A DNA stretch of 64,000 bases from an uncultured Lachnospiraceae bacterium. Its GTDB lineage: Bacteria > Bacillota > Clostridia > Lachnospirales > Lachnospiraceae. The notes below the pieces were generated by a model that was not told the DNA's origin, did not search any database, and was given only the letters and a program-made list of their open reading frames with translations. Both the position numbers and the translations under genes were made by a program. Location of the stretch: positions 62,001-126,000 of the forward strand of contig CAMEIX010000004.1 of assembly GCA_945919075.1 (NCBI GenBank), in the 5' to 3' direction. Shown piece after piece: positions 63,380 to 64,000 of the stretch (position 1 is its first letter; every line of letters begins with the position of its first letter).

Positions 63380-64000
63380 TCAAAATGCATTTACAGGGTC
63401 AAAGTCAATCTGCATGCTCTCTTCTTTAAGCTGCATGGACTGTACCCTTTCTTCCAGTCTGTCCTTTATTTCTATCAGTTTATCATAATTTTCGTATTTT
63501 ACATAGAAAACAAAGCGAAAAACGTCCTGAATTTTACCGATTGCGGCAGGAGTAGGACCGATTACCAGAAGTCTCTTTGTCCTCTCTTCCTTGTCATCCG
63601 CGTACTCCCCGGCAATACCAGCCAGTTCACGTGCCAGATTCTCTCCCCGCTTTTCCTCTGCTGCAAATATCTGTACCGCCATCATATGGCAGACCGGTGG
63701 ATACCGCAGTAATTCGCGGTACAGAATTTCTTCTTCATAAAATGCCCTGTAATCCTGATTGGCGGCATGTACCACACTATAATGCTCGGGCTGGTAGGTC
63801 TGAATCACCGCTTCTCCTAAAAGCTCCCCGCGCCCGGCTCTGCCCACCGCCTGGGTGAGCAGAGAAAAAGTTCTCTCCGCTGCCCTGTAATCTCCCACAG
63901 ATAAGGACATATCCGCTGCCAGCACCCCCACCAGGGTAACCTTGGGAAAATCATGCCCCTTTACAATCATCTGGGTGCCGAGCAAAATATCCGCCTCGTG
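63380..64000 (-). CDS. priA: Primosomal helicase PriA, C-terminal part
   Basis: The last 206 residues, running off the right edge. It contains DILLGTQMIVKGHDFPKV, SLLTQAVGRAGRG (helicase motif VI region) and the C-terminal domain ending DFDPVNAF, all standard for PriA. It restarts replication at stalled forks. Heads the def-fmt-...-rsgA series as in many Firmicutes. Confidence 0.95.
   Translation of the reverse strand, partial: HEADILLGTQMIVKGHDFPKVTLVGVLAADMSLSVGDYRAAERTFSLLTQAVGRAGRGELLGEAVIQTYQPEHYSVVHAANQDYRAFYEEEILYRELLRYPPVCHMMAVQIFAAEEKRGENLARELAGIAGEYADDKEERTKRLLVIGPTPAAIGKIQDVFRFVFYVKYENYDKLIEIKDRLEERVQSMQLKEESMQIDFDPVNAF

Overview
The window reads as chromosomal DNA of a spore-forming member of the Clostridia, most likely Lachnospiraceae. 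The basis is moderate GC, the sporulation set spoIIGA/sigE/sigG/ylmC, several families common in that group (DUF5688, DUF6056, a DUF6774-like remnant, YugP, a tandem CoA-dehydratase activase) and an [FeFe]-hydrogenase-like sensor. This is inferred from gene content; no 16S gene is present. Nearly all genes lie on the minus strand; the plus strand carries only the activase, a GGDEF protein, sigG, one tRNA and a small toxin-like gene.

Layout. 1-1.8 kb: an unknown partial gene, a sigma-factor-like protein that stops after region 2.2, and an inactive-looking rhomboid. 2-6.2 kb: the giant activase, ended by a terminator shared with the opposing operon. 6.2-13.3 kb: a tight minus-strand run (small ORF, dinB, SRAP/YedK-like, rluF-like, ligA, metA, DUF6056) behind a promoter with a near-perfect Gram-positive LexA box. 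13.3-15.8 kb: an MFS exporter and its TetR regulator with two matching operators, then yccF. 15.8-18 kb: an AT-rich accessory stretch with tRNA-Gly(CCC), a zinc-ribbon gene, a probable type I toxin-antitoxin locus, a gene remnant and a charged coiled-coil protein. 18-26.6 kb: gdhA with a terminator-like leader, an SH3 protein behind tRNA-Arg(CCG), DUF5688, efp, aroQ-aroK-aroE and a polyphosphate:AMP phosphotransferase.

26.7-33.4 kb: a soluble PBP-like/GGDEF protein, yqeG, nrdR, ylmC, sigG, sigE and spoIIGA. sigG is inverted relative to sigE. The spoIIGA promoter has a 21-bp spacer and candidate Spo0A boxes, resembling the unusual Bacillus spoIIG promoter. 33.4-45.5 kb: a division and cell-wall cluster (mraZ, rsmH, ftsL, two class B PBPs, murD, ftsW, murA, divIB, ftsZ) that lacks mraY, murE, murF and murG. 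It is headed by a four-copy MraZ-box array and contains a hairpin that buries the ribosome binding site of the second PBP.

45.6-50.6 kb: ychF, a GH5-like lipoprotein and a DUF234-type ATPase with a 15-bp-period repeat at its promoter. 50.6-64 kb: the conserved housekeeping series priA-def-fmt-yugP-rsmB-rlmN-prpC-prkC-rsgA, followed by a membrane spermidine-synthase-like protein, an [FeFe]-hydrogenase/chemoreceptor fusion and a DUF3592 membrane protein. Translation start processing, rRNA modification, Ser/Thr kinase signalling and a putative H2 or redox sensor may therefore share one long transcript.

Best candidates for something new: the toxin/antisense pair at 16.43-16.76 kb, the hydrogenase-MCP fusion at 51.5-53.4 kb, the truncated sigma-like protein at 0.2-0.8 kb, and the RNA leaders at gdhA, tRNA-Arg and between the two PBPs.
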